Assembly (NCBI GenBank): GCA_031267115.1
Contig: JAIRZS010000351.1
Location: 1-15,237 of the forward strand
Source: Treponema sp.
GTDB lineage: Bacteria > Spirochaetota > Spirochaetia > Treponematales > Breznakiellaceae
Length of the DNA stretch: 15,237 nucleotides
Direction of reading: 5' to 3'
Part shown: positions 1-5,748 of the stretch, piece by piece
How the letters are laid out: the number at the start of each line of letters is the position of its first letter
How positions within the stretch are numbered: the stretch's first letter is position 1
Program-made: the position numbers and the translations under genes
The notes under the pieces: model-generated
The model's database searches: none
The model's input: the letters and a program-made list of their open reading frames with translations, nothing else
What the model was told of the DNA's origin: nothing

Positions 1-720
1 CCCAAGATCGGGGATGTTCCTGCAAACCCTGACCCCTGCCTGTTCCAGGCTTTCCGGGCTTTGGGCGCGGCTGTTCAGCGCCCCGAAAAGGGCCGTTACC
101 GCCGCCCTGCCCCGGTCTCTCCCAGTTCCCCCGGCCAGGGCCAGGGCCGCGGGCGCTGTAAGGGCGCCGGGGTCCTCCGCGCCAAAACTGACCAGTATGC
201 TGAGGGGGCGACCCCTGTCCGGGCTTTCGCTCCGGCCCCTCCCCTCCCCCTGATCCGTATCCTGAAAGGCAAAAGCCGGCTCCCGTCGGTTTCCGGGCAG
301 GGGCAAAAGATGCGGGGCCGTAAGATTCGCCGGATGTATCCCCGGAAGCCCGGGCAGAAGATCAATGAGAAAGTCGAAATATTCCCGCATAGCCCCCCCC
401 TCGTCAAGGCCGATAAGCGGGGCCAGGGCCGCCCAGCGTTTAAATTCCCCCGCCGCTGTCTGAAAGCGGTCCAGGACAATCCATTCCCAGGACCGGCAGG
501 ACAGTTCTTCCTCTGTCCCCAGAACCCAGGCCGGGTCAATGCCGCCAGGCAGGGCCGCTATGCCCGCATCTTCCCGGAGGCCTTCCGGGCCGGGCATGTA
601 GAGATACGCCTCCCTTCCCAGGGCGCGGAGTTCCCGCACCAGGGCGGCGGAACGGACCAGGTGCCCCCCTCCCCGGCCTTCGCCAAATACAGGCGCCGCT
701 AAAAGGGCCTTCCGGGTCAT
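1..720 (-). CDS. PseG-like nucleotide-sugar hydrolase / glycosyltransferase-fold protein, 3' part cut by window edge
   Basis: The reading frame starts at ATG 720-718 and stays open for 240 codons to the left edge, so the C-terminus is missing. Seen: an N-terminal glycine-rich loop GEGRGGGHLVRS (residues 13-24) that matches the G-x-GH-xx-R motif of PseG (UDP-2,4-diacetamido-2,4,6-trideoxy-altropyranose hydrolase), where the histidine (here H20) is catalytic; a short IVLDRF strand (81-86), LIGLDEGG (102-109) and SILVSFGAEDP (174-184), the last typical of the second Rossmann domain of PseG and other GT-B proteins. The family removes UDP from a nucleotide sugar on the way to pseudaminic-type acids. 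Its ATG overlaps the TGA of the upstream SpsF-like gene (ATGA), so the two are probably translationally coupled. A run of eight G on the coding strand lies at 400-393. The exact substrate is inferred; a generic GT-B glycosyltransferase is the alternative. Confidence 0.8.
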   Translation of the reverse strand, partial: MTRKALLAAPVFGEGRGGGHLVRSAALVRELRALGREAYLYMPGPEGLREDAGIAALPGGIDPAWVLGTEEELSCRSWEWIVLDRFQTAAGEFKRWAALAPLIGLDEGGAMREYFDFLIDLLPGLPGIHPANLTAPHLLPLPGNRREPAFAFQDTDQGEGRGRSESPDRGRPLSILVSFGAEDPGALTAPAALALAGGTGRDRGRAAVTALFGALNSRAQSPESLEQAGVRVCRNIPDLG

Positions 721-1400
721 TGGCTTGCCGCCTGCCGGTATACCCGCATAATCTCGCTTCCCGAATACCGGTCTTCCGAGCCGCGCGTCAAAGCCCCGTA
801 AAGCAGTTCCGCCCGGCCAAAGTCCCCGCCGGTATCCACCGTAACGCGCATATCCGGCCCCCGCCAGGCCAGGGGCGCGAGAGGCCGGTGCAGGGCGAAC
901 AGTTCCGGGTGGCCGTACAGGTAGGGGCATACATGCTCCCGCTCAGGGCCGCCTGTGGCCTCTTTTTCCGCCCGGAACAGGGCCTCGCTTTTCACGGACT
1001 CTATGCCGGCGCCGAGGGGGAGTCCCGCGTACCCGGCGTAATCGGCGTCCAGCCCTGCGGCCTCGGCGTCCAAGGCGCGGGCGGCATCGGCAAACACAAA
1101 GGGGTTGTCCCCGGTGGCCCGGATAACCCGGTCAATCCGGAAACGCCTCGCGGCCCCGCAGTAACGGCCCAGCACGTCGTCTTCCGGCCCGCCGAAAATC
1201 TCAAACCCGGCCCTTTCCGCCAGGGGCCTGAACCGCGCCAGGCAGCTTTCGGGGCAGGCCAATACCCGTATACCGGCGCTCACGCGGTTCAGGGCTTCCA
1301 TCACCCGGTAGATCATGGGTTCGCCGCACAGATCCTTCAGGGCCTTCCCCGGCAGGCGGCTCGAATCAATCCTCGCCTGAAGAATAATCCCAGTTATCAT
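717..1400 (-). CDS. spsF: SpsF-type cytidylyltransferase (CMP-sugar synthase family)
   Basis: This 227-residue protein has the hallmarks of the SpsF/cytidylyltransferase 3 family, which activates acidic sugars with CTP in the cytoplasm. Seen: QARIDSSRLPGKAL at residues 8-21 (nucleotide-binding loop), RATGDNPFV at 94-102, LPLGAGIES around 127-135, EHVCPYLY at 155-162, and MRVTVDTGGDF at 184-194. The start at 1400 is chosen because homologues begin just before the I-I-x-QAR strand; the upstream ribosome site is weak. An in-frame ATG at 1511, which overlaps the previous gene's TGA as ATGA, would add 37 residues that resemble no domain and are encoded partly by a dispersed repeat. The stop (719-717) overlaps the next ATG. 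The partner genes (PseG-like hydrolase, glycosyltransferase, spiro-SPASM protein) point to activation of a nine-carbon or related acidic sugar. The product sugar is not determined. Confidence 0.85.
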   Translation of the reverse strand: MITGIILQARIDSSRLPGKALKDLCGEPMIYRVMEALNRVSAGIRVLACPESCLARFRPLAERAGFEIFGGPEDDVLGRYCGAARRFRIDRVIRATGDNPFVFADAARALDAEAAGLDADYAGYAGLPLGAGIESVKSEALFRAEKEATGGPEREHVCPYLYGHPELFALHRPLAPLAWRGPDMRVTVDTGGDFGRAELLYGALTRGSEDRYSGSEIMRVYRQAASQ

Positions 1401-1507
1401 GAAAACCCGCCCCCCGCCCGGCCTAAACTTGACATTCTTCCTTACTTCCCTTTCTTTACTTTTTTTACTTATTCGACTCTGCGGTAAATCTTCGCAATAC
1501 AGTATAA
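1401..1507 (-). repeat. Intergenic spacer inside the operon carrying a TTTACCGCARAGTCG repeat copy
   Basis: This 107-bp gap separates two genes of an otherwise overlapping operon. On the minus strand it carries TTTACCGCAGAGTCG (1488-1474), followed by an A/G-rich stretch of AAGT- and AAAG-like units and then GGAAGAAT. The same order (TTTACCGCAAAGTCG, AAGT, GGAAGAAT) recurs at 15104-15070, and shorter copies occur at 4579 and 5630-5745. There is no stop codon in the SpsF frame through the spacer. Confidence 0.6.
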
Positions 1508-2629
1508 TCATCCCCCGAATTCTGAGCCAAGTTTAGCCTCCCGGGCCGGGTCCGTCCCCTGCCCGGCAGCCGGATCCCCCTCCGCGGGGAAAACCGGGAC
1601 AGCCGGCGGGACGCCCGGTGCAATACCCGGCAAGACAGGCTCCCGGCCCGGCATCTCCCAAAATTCAATAAGCGCCCGTGCGTCCTTGCGGAAACGGTAG
1701 CGATGGGTCCTGACCCAGGACCGGGCCTCAGCAAAATCGGCCCAGGCCAGAAAGGGGTCCTTTCCCGAACGGGGGAAATAGGAAAAGAAGCGCCTGAACG
1801 GGATTTCAGCCCTGTCCCCGTGAAATACCGGAGCCAGGTTCTTGAGGTAAAAGCGGCGGTGGCTTTCGTCCGCAGTGCTGTCGGACAGGGGAATCCCGCC
1901 GTTATAGGAAAGCCGCACATGCTGGGTCGAACAGATCTCCTCGCCCCAAAGCCGGGAACGGAAACCAAAGTCCATAAGCTGCCAGTGGGGGTTTTTCAGT
2001 GTAGCGTCAAAACCGCCCAGCTTGATAAAACGGTCGCGGTCATAAAGGCCCACCCCGTCAAAGGGAAAGAGAGTCTGCGTCCCTTCCCGCTGGGTGGCAA
2101 AAAATAACGGCTTAACCGTCCCCCGGTCCAAATTCGGGGCAATCAGGGTAGGCAGGGTTTCAAACTGGGAATTCTGGATAACCGGCGTAGTACAGAGCCG
2201 CTTGTTCGGCCCCGGATTCCCGGAACGCATGTCTTCGGGCGTGCAGTACAGCCTTTCCGCCATACGCCCCGCGCCCCCGGAGTGGAGGATGCGGAGATCG
2301 TTCCACAGGACAAAGAAAAGGGGGCTTGAAATCTCCGAAACCGCGAGATTTATCCGCTCGCCCGGGCTAATATTTTCCTTTAATAAAATAAAGCGGACAA
2401 AGGGGAAGCGGGCGGAAAGCTCCTCAAGATCGTAACGCTCCGTATCCTCTATAGAAATAATATAGTCGAAACCCGTCTTTTCCAGTTCCTGGAACATGGT
2501 ACGCCGGGGATAGCGCCCCCCCCGGTTAAGCAGGACGGCGGAAAGCCCCGTCGAGGCCGCCCGCCCGGACCCGCCGACCGCGGTATACGCAGGCACCGTA
2601 CTGTTAAAAGTTGAAGGTATAGTATTCAT
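1508..2629 (-). CDS. GT-A-like (family 2-type) glycosyltransferase, putative
   Basis: The 373-residue product has features of a GT-A fold glycosyltransferase rather than a clear named enzyme. Seen: GFDYIISIEDTE (53-64) as a strand-turn, then ENISPGERINLAVSEISSPL (85-104) and FFVLWNDLRIL (105-115), the place where a DxD-type metal site normally lies; later GLYDRDRFIKLGGFD (194-208) and WQLMDFGFRSRLWG (216-229), which resemble the GGFDE...DxxFR block of GT2 proteins. The C-terminal 45 residues are Pro/Ala-rich and look disordered. ATG 2629 is chosen because it gives a modest 26-bp overlap with the upstream gene; an ATG at 2728 would overlap by 125 bp and adds a low-quality stretch. The stop is TGA 1510-1508. 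It lies between the spiro-SPASM and SpsF-like genes and is inferred to transfer the sugar made by them. A coding-strand G8 tract lies at 2523-2516. Donor and acceptor are unknown. Confidence 0.7.
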   Translation of the reverse strand: MNTIPSTFNSTVPAYTAVGGSGRAASTGLSAVLLNRGGRYPRRTMFQELEKTGFDYIISIEDTERYDLEELSARFPFVRFILLKENISPGERINLAVSEISSPLFFVLWNDLRILHSGGAGRMAERLYCTPEDMRSGNPGPNKRLCTTPVIQNSQFETLPTLIAPNLDRGTVKPLFFATQREGTQTLFPFDGVGLYDRDRFIKLGGFDATLKNPHWQLMDFGFRSRLWGEEICSTQHVRLSYNGGIPLSDSTADESHRRFYLKNLAPVFHGDRAEIPFRRFFSYFPRSGKDPFLAWADFAEARSWVRTHRYRFRKDARALIEFWEMPGREPVLPGIAPGVPPAVPVFPAEGDPAAGQGTDPAREAKLGSEFGG

Positions 2630-4235
2630 CGCACCCCGCGCAGATTCCCGTATACCGCCCCGCCCCCTGTTCAAGGCAGCGCTCCAGGCCCCGCTCCCAG
2701 ACAGTTTCAAGCGGTTCGTCAAAAGCATTCCCCATAACCCGGGCCGGAGATTCAGGCGGCCCCCGGCCGTTCAAAGCCTGAAGATCCTCCCGGCAAAGGG
2801 GGACCCTCCCGTCGATAAGTATGTTCATATCCCGCAAAATATGCCAGCAGCACTGCCGGTCCACCGGCGAAAGATCCGAAGCCTGGAGCCTGGGCAAGGC
2901 CCCACAGAAATCGTCAAATTTCTGGATAATAACGCTGGCCTTGCCCGCCGTACCCCCGGAAGAAAGCGGCTCGGCGGTCCAGCGGCGGTAAAACGCCTCG
3001 ATATCGTCTTCCGCGCCCCTCGTTCTCAGCGCCTGCAAATAGGCGCCGCCCGGAAAAAGCTCCAAAAGCAGCTTTGCCGCGGCCTGGGCCTCCGCAAAAC
3101 CGTCCCCGCGCAGCTCCCGGTAGCGCTCGGGCGCCGGCGTGTCCAGGGACAGAACCCAGGAAAGCGGGGTTTTAGGCGCGGTCCAGCTCTTGAACGGCCT
3201 TCCGGCGGCAGCGGCGGCCGATTTAGCGGCCAGCGCCTCAAATTCCTCCGGCTTCCAGCCCAGCCCCGAAGTTTCGATAATAAGGGAAAGCCCCGGCCTT
3301 TCCAGCGCCATATTTACAAGATCCATTTTTTCAGGGTGCAGGGCAAGCTCCCCCCAGAGCGAAATATCGATAACCGCGTCCCCAGAAAAGGCCGTAATCC
3401 TGTCCAGCAGCGCCCGGAATTTTTCCGGATCAAGAAAATCGCGCCTTTCCGTAACAGAAAGGCCGCCCAGCGCCCCGTATTTAGGATAGGGGCAGAGCTT
3501 GCAGGCCTGGGCGCAGGGCCCGGAAACCTGGATCGCGTAAAAAGCGGGCAGAGTCCTGAGCAGCCCCGGCTTTTCCGCGATAAACCTTTCGGCGTCCCCC
3601 GCCGATTCACAGCCCGCTTCCGCAAAACGCCTCAGCAGGAGAAAGTTCCGCTTTGAATCGGCGGCAAAGCAGAGACGGTGGCTCCGGAGATCCGCCGGGG
3701 AAATCTCCGTTTCAATGTCAAAAGAGTTAATATCCTTCTGGATAACCGAAAAAAGAACGTCCCGCTCCACCGCCCCGTCGTCGTCCCCCACAATCTTCGC
3801 CAGAATCCCCGCCACGCCCGGGGCAAGAAGTTCCGGCGCGAACCCGTAAGGCCAGCCGTCCGCGTACGAGTATTCCGCCGCGTATTTCCGGTGCCTCTCC
3901 GCAAGCGCCCCCGCCAGAGCCGGATCCAGAAAAGGCGAATCGGCCCAGGTAAAGTACCCCAGATCAAAACCCCGGGACTCCTCCGAAAAGGCCTCAAGAA
4001 GCGACTTCTTGGTCCAGGAATCCGCGGAAATAACCCTGACCCCCTCAGGCCGTTTCCAGCCCGCAGAATCCGCGAGACCCTCAAAAAGCGGCCCGGCAAG
4101 CAGCGCCGTCCTTGAGACGCCGGGAAAGGCCGCGGCCCGTTCCAGGGCCAGATCCAGCGCCGGCCTCCCGCCAAAGACCCGCTCGAAAGCGTACCCGGTA
4201 AGGCTTCCTCCATATAACACAGCAAGGGCATTCAT
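2604..4235 (-). CDS. Spiro-SPASM protein: nucleotidyltransferase-like domain fused to radical SAM/SPASM
   Basis: The 543-residue protein has two parts. Residues 1 to about 215 look like a degenerate sugar-nucleotidyltransferase: a start-strand AVLYGGSLTG (5-14) and TWADSPFLDPALAGALAERH (96-115), like the D-x-P-x-x-x motif of CMP-sugar synthetases. Residues about 230-543 are radical SAM: the CxxxCxxC cluster C241, C245, C248 within SGPCAQACKLCPYPKYG, then ISLWGELALHPE (291-302), and a C-terminal SPASM-type cysteine set (C462/C463, C481, C532, C535) able to bind an additional iron-sulphur cluster. Radical SAM/SPASM enzymes often modify peptides or proteins; the real substrate here is unknown. 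This architecture is the one I know as the spirochaete-specific spiro-SPASM family. It is the first gene of the glycan-type locus, and its TAA lies inside the next gene. No ribosome site precedes ATG 4235; a GATAAT lies eight bases upstream. Confidence 0.85.
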   Translation of the reverse strand: MNALAVLYGGSLTGYAFERVFGGRPALDLALERAAAFPGVSRTALLAGPLFEGLADSAGWKRPEGVRVISADSWTKKSLLEAFSEESRGFDLGYFTWADSPFLDPALAGALAERHRKYAAEYSYADGWPYGFAPELLAPGVAGILAKIVGDDDGAVERDVLFSVIQKDINSFDIETEISPADLRSHRLCFAADSKRNFLLLRRFAEAGCESAGDAERFIAEKPGLLRTLPAFYAIQVSGPCAQACKLCPYPKYGALGGLSVTERRDFLDPEKFRALLDRITAFSGDAVIDISLWGELALHPEKMDLVNMALERPGLSLIIETSGLGWKPEEFEALAAKSAAAAAGRPFKSWTAPKTPLSWVLSLDTPAPERYRELRGDGFAEAQAAAKLLLELFPGGAYLQALRTRGAEDDIEAFYRRWTAEPLSSGGTAGKASVIIQKFDDFCGALPRLQASDLSPVDRQCCWHILRDMNILIDGRVPLCREDLQALNGRGPPESPARVMGNAFDEPLETVWERGLERCLEQGAGRYTGICAGCDEYYTFNF

Positions 4236-4243
4236 ACTATGAG

Positions 4244-4249
4244 ATTATC
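4244..4249 (-). promoter_or_regulatory. Candidate -10 box of the spiro-SPASM operon
   Basis: GATAAT on the minus strand ends eight bases before ATG 4235. No convincing -35 hexamer stands at 16-18 bp, and there is no Shine-Dalgarno sequence between the box and the ATG. If it is used, the transcript would start at or next to the start codon. Confidence 0.35.
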
Positions 4250-4414
4250 GGTTTTATGGGCAGAAAAGTTAGAGCCTCCCCGCCCCCGCGCAAAACCACC
4301 CCAGCCAGCCAGCAAAACCATCATGCGCATAAGCGCCAAAGGGGAGGCCTGTTACCAAACTGCGGAATCCAGGCCAAGACCGCCGCCGTCCGGCCCCCCT
4401 GCGCTCCAGCCTTG

Positions 4415-4429
4415 CCGCATTAAGTGCGG
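4415..4429. other. Hairpin CCGCA-TTAAG-TGCGG
   Basis: A perfect 5-bp stem with a 5-base loop, followed on the plus strand by AGTTTTACC. The T-run is short, so it could be a weak terminator or simply part of the repeat. Confidence 0.4.
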
Positions 4430-4469
4430 AGTTTTACCAGACAACCCGAAGATCTGCGCAAAACTCCAA

Positions 4470-4484
4470 GGCCCCTACGGGGCC
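4470..4484. other. Hairpin GGCCCC-TAC-GGGGCC
   Basis: A perfect 6-bp GC stem with a three-base loop, followed by AAAA on the plus strand. Read on the minus strand it is preceded, not followed, by T residues, so it does not fit a standard terminator for either neighbour. It lies in the part of repeat copy A that copy B lacks. Confidence 0.45.
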
Positions 4485-4578
4485 AAAAGACCTGACGCCG
4501 CAGGCGGCAAGTCTTACGCTACCCCCCCGGCACGGCACATACAAGAAATTTTAACCGCCATGCCGGGAAAGTTCCGGA

Positions 4579-4593
4579 TTTTACCGCGAAGTC
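4579..4593 (+). repeat. Copy of the TTTTACCGCRAAGTC intergenic repeat
   Basis: TTTTACCGCGAAGTC followed by AAACCGAACCGAAG. It differs by one base from the copy at 15104-15090 (minus strand) and by one from the copy ATTTTACCACGAAGTC at 5730-5715 (minus strand). Confidence 0.55.
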
Positions 4594-4710
4594 AAACCGA
4601 ACCGAAGCTTCGCAGCCGAACAAGTAGCGCGGCACAAGGCCGCTTGAAATATTGGGCGCTTGCGCGCTCCGCGTACCGGAAGGCCCCTTCAAGGCATGAC
4701 GTTTTTCCCT

Positions 4711-4716
4711 TATACT
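4711..4716 (+). promoter_or_regulatory. Candidate -10 box of the HAD phosphatase gene
   Basis: TATACT is followed by AAAATT and then ATG 4723. Only a poor -35 match (TTCAAG, 4688-4693) is found 17 bp upstream. No Shine-Dalgarno sequence lies between the box and the ATG, so a leaderless transcript is possible. Confidence 0.4.
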
Positions 4717-4722
4717 AAAATT

Positions 4723-5613
4723 ATGGAAAAACAGTCTGGCGCGGCTTTTGCCGCGTTAAGGGGCGTTAAAGCCCTGGCATTGGATTTGGACGGCACCGTA
4801 CTGGCCCCCGGGGCGGTACTGCGGGAAAGAACCCTGAAAGCCCTGGCCTGCTGCATAGGAAAGGGCATACGGGTAATCTTCTGCACCGGCAGATCGCTTG
4901 ATTCAACGGAACAATTCCGCCGGGCCGCCGGCGCGGAGGGGCCGGTAGTGTGCTTTAACGGCGCCATTGTGGCGGATATGCCGGACGGAGAAATACTCGG
5001 GGCCTTTTTCCTGGAGCGGGAAACCGCGGAATTCTGCGTGGATATCTCCCGCCGGGAAAACATTTACTATCAGATATATTTCCCTGCCCGGAACAGCGCC
5101 GCCTTTTCAGGCCGCCTTCCGCCCGGCGGCTCCCGGGAAATTCTCATGGCGGACAGCAGCCGCGACGAGGCCGGCGCTTACCGCGAGCATACCGGGGTTC
5201 AGGCAATATTCGGCGATCTTACGCAGGCCCTGTTGTCGCCGGATTTTTCCGGCTGTATCAAAAGCATGTTCATCGCCCCTCCCGAAACAATAAAAAAAAT
5301 AAGGCCCGAAATAGAGGAGCGGTTTGGAGATAGTGTCTATGTCACCCAGTCGTCCCCTGTTTTTCTTGAGGTGCTGAAAGCCGGGGTTTCCAAGGGGGCT
5401 GGGCTGCGCATCGCCATGGACCGCCTGGCTCTGAAAAAAGAGGAGGTCCTGGCCTGCGGCGACGAGGAAAACGACCTTCCCATGTTCTCTATAGCCGGCT
5501 TTTCCGCCGCGCCCGCCAACGCAAGGGAGCAGGTCCTTGCCGCCGCCGCTTTCCGTTTTAAGGACTGCGCCGAGGAGGGCCTCGCGGAATTCCTCGAAAA
5601 CACCCTGCTATGA
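4723..5613 (+). CDS. Cof-type HAD-superfamily phosphatase
   Basis: This 296-residue protein is a HAD hydrolase of the Cof/class IIB group, cytoplasmic enzymes that dephosphorylate sugar phosphates and other small phosphorylated metabolites. Seen: motif I DLDGTVL with nucleophile D21 and acid D23; motif II FCTGRS with T55; a mobile cap domain of roughly residues 85-200; motif III lysine K224 in KAGVSKGAGL; motif IV GDEENDLPMF (246-255) with D247 and D251 for magnesium. All catalytic residues are present and the length is normal for the family. ATG 4723 is chosen because it leaves a typical short lead-in to motif I; upstream in-frame starts at 4696 and 4660 would lengthen the N-terminus, and neither has a good ribosome site. 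It stands alone on the plus strand, divergent from the glycan-type operon and convergent with the oppD-like gene. Its substrate cannot be read from the sequence. Confidence 0.88.
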   Translation: MEKQSGAAFAALRGVKALALDLDGTVLAPGAVLRERTLKALACCIGKGIRVIFCTGRSLDSTEQFRRAAGAEGPVVCFNGAIVADMPDGEILGAFFLERETAEFCVDISRRENIYYQIYFPARNSAAFSGRLPPGGSREILMADSSRDEAGAYREHTGVQAIFGDLTQALLSPDFSGCIKSMFIAPPETIKKIRPEIEERFGDSVYVTQSSPVFLEVLKAGVSKGAGLRIAMDRLALKKEEVLACGDEENDLPMFSIAGFSAAPANAREQVLAAAAFRFKDCAEEGLAEFLENTLL

Positions 5614-5629
5614 GGAATTTTCGGAAATA

Positions 5630-5745
5630 TTCACCGCAAAACCGAAAAAGTCAAAGACAGTGAGCAATTAGCAATGAACAATGGAAGACAGAAGAACCAA
5701 GAGTGAACCAGATTGACTTCGTGGTAAAATACTTAGCGGTAAAAT
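5630..5745. repeat. Convergent spacer with inverted copies of the ACCGC repeat and a heptamer repeat
   Basis: On the plus strand TTCACCGCAAAACCGAAAAAGTC (5630-5652) is one copy of the dispersed repeat, written here as TTCACCGCAAAA then CCGAAAAAGTC. On the minus strand ATTTTACCGCTAAGT (5745-5731) and ATTTTACCACGAAGTC (5730-5715) are two more, side by side. Between them lie three degenerate 7-base units, GCAATTA, GCAATGA and ACAATGG (5664-5684). No clear terminator for either convergent gene is visible here. Confidence 0.55.
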
Positions 5746-5748
5746 TTG

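Larger units (their letters stand above)
4346..4529 (+). repeat. GC-rich intergenic repeat, copy A (long form)
   Basis: Three blocks are shared in the same order with 14851-14945: GGCCTGTTACC (4346-4356), GTCCGGCCCCCCTGCGCTCC (4388-4407) and CGCTACCCCCCCG (4517-4529). The first two blocks keep almost the same spacing in both copies (42 versus 41 bp). The gap between the second and third is about 109 bp here and about 21 bp in the other copy. The extra stretch here carries two hairpins (4415-4429 and 4470-4484). The 4236-4722 spacer otherwise holds only the short repeat at 4579 and the two flanking promoters; I see no gene in it. Confidence 0.7.

Noticed and set aside
61..702. 213-codon open frame on the plus strand at the left edge
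   Set aside because: The opposite strand carries a PseG-like protein with recognisable motifs through the same bases; this product is Arg/Pro/Gly-rich and motif-free.
4603..4612. Palindrome CGAAGCTTCG as an operator
   Set aside because: A single 10-base palindrome with no second site and no relation to either promoter.
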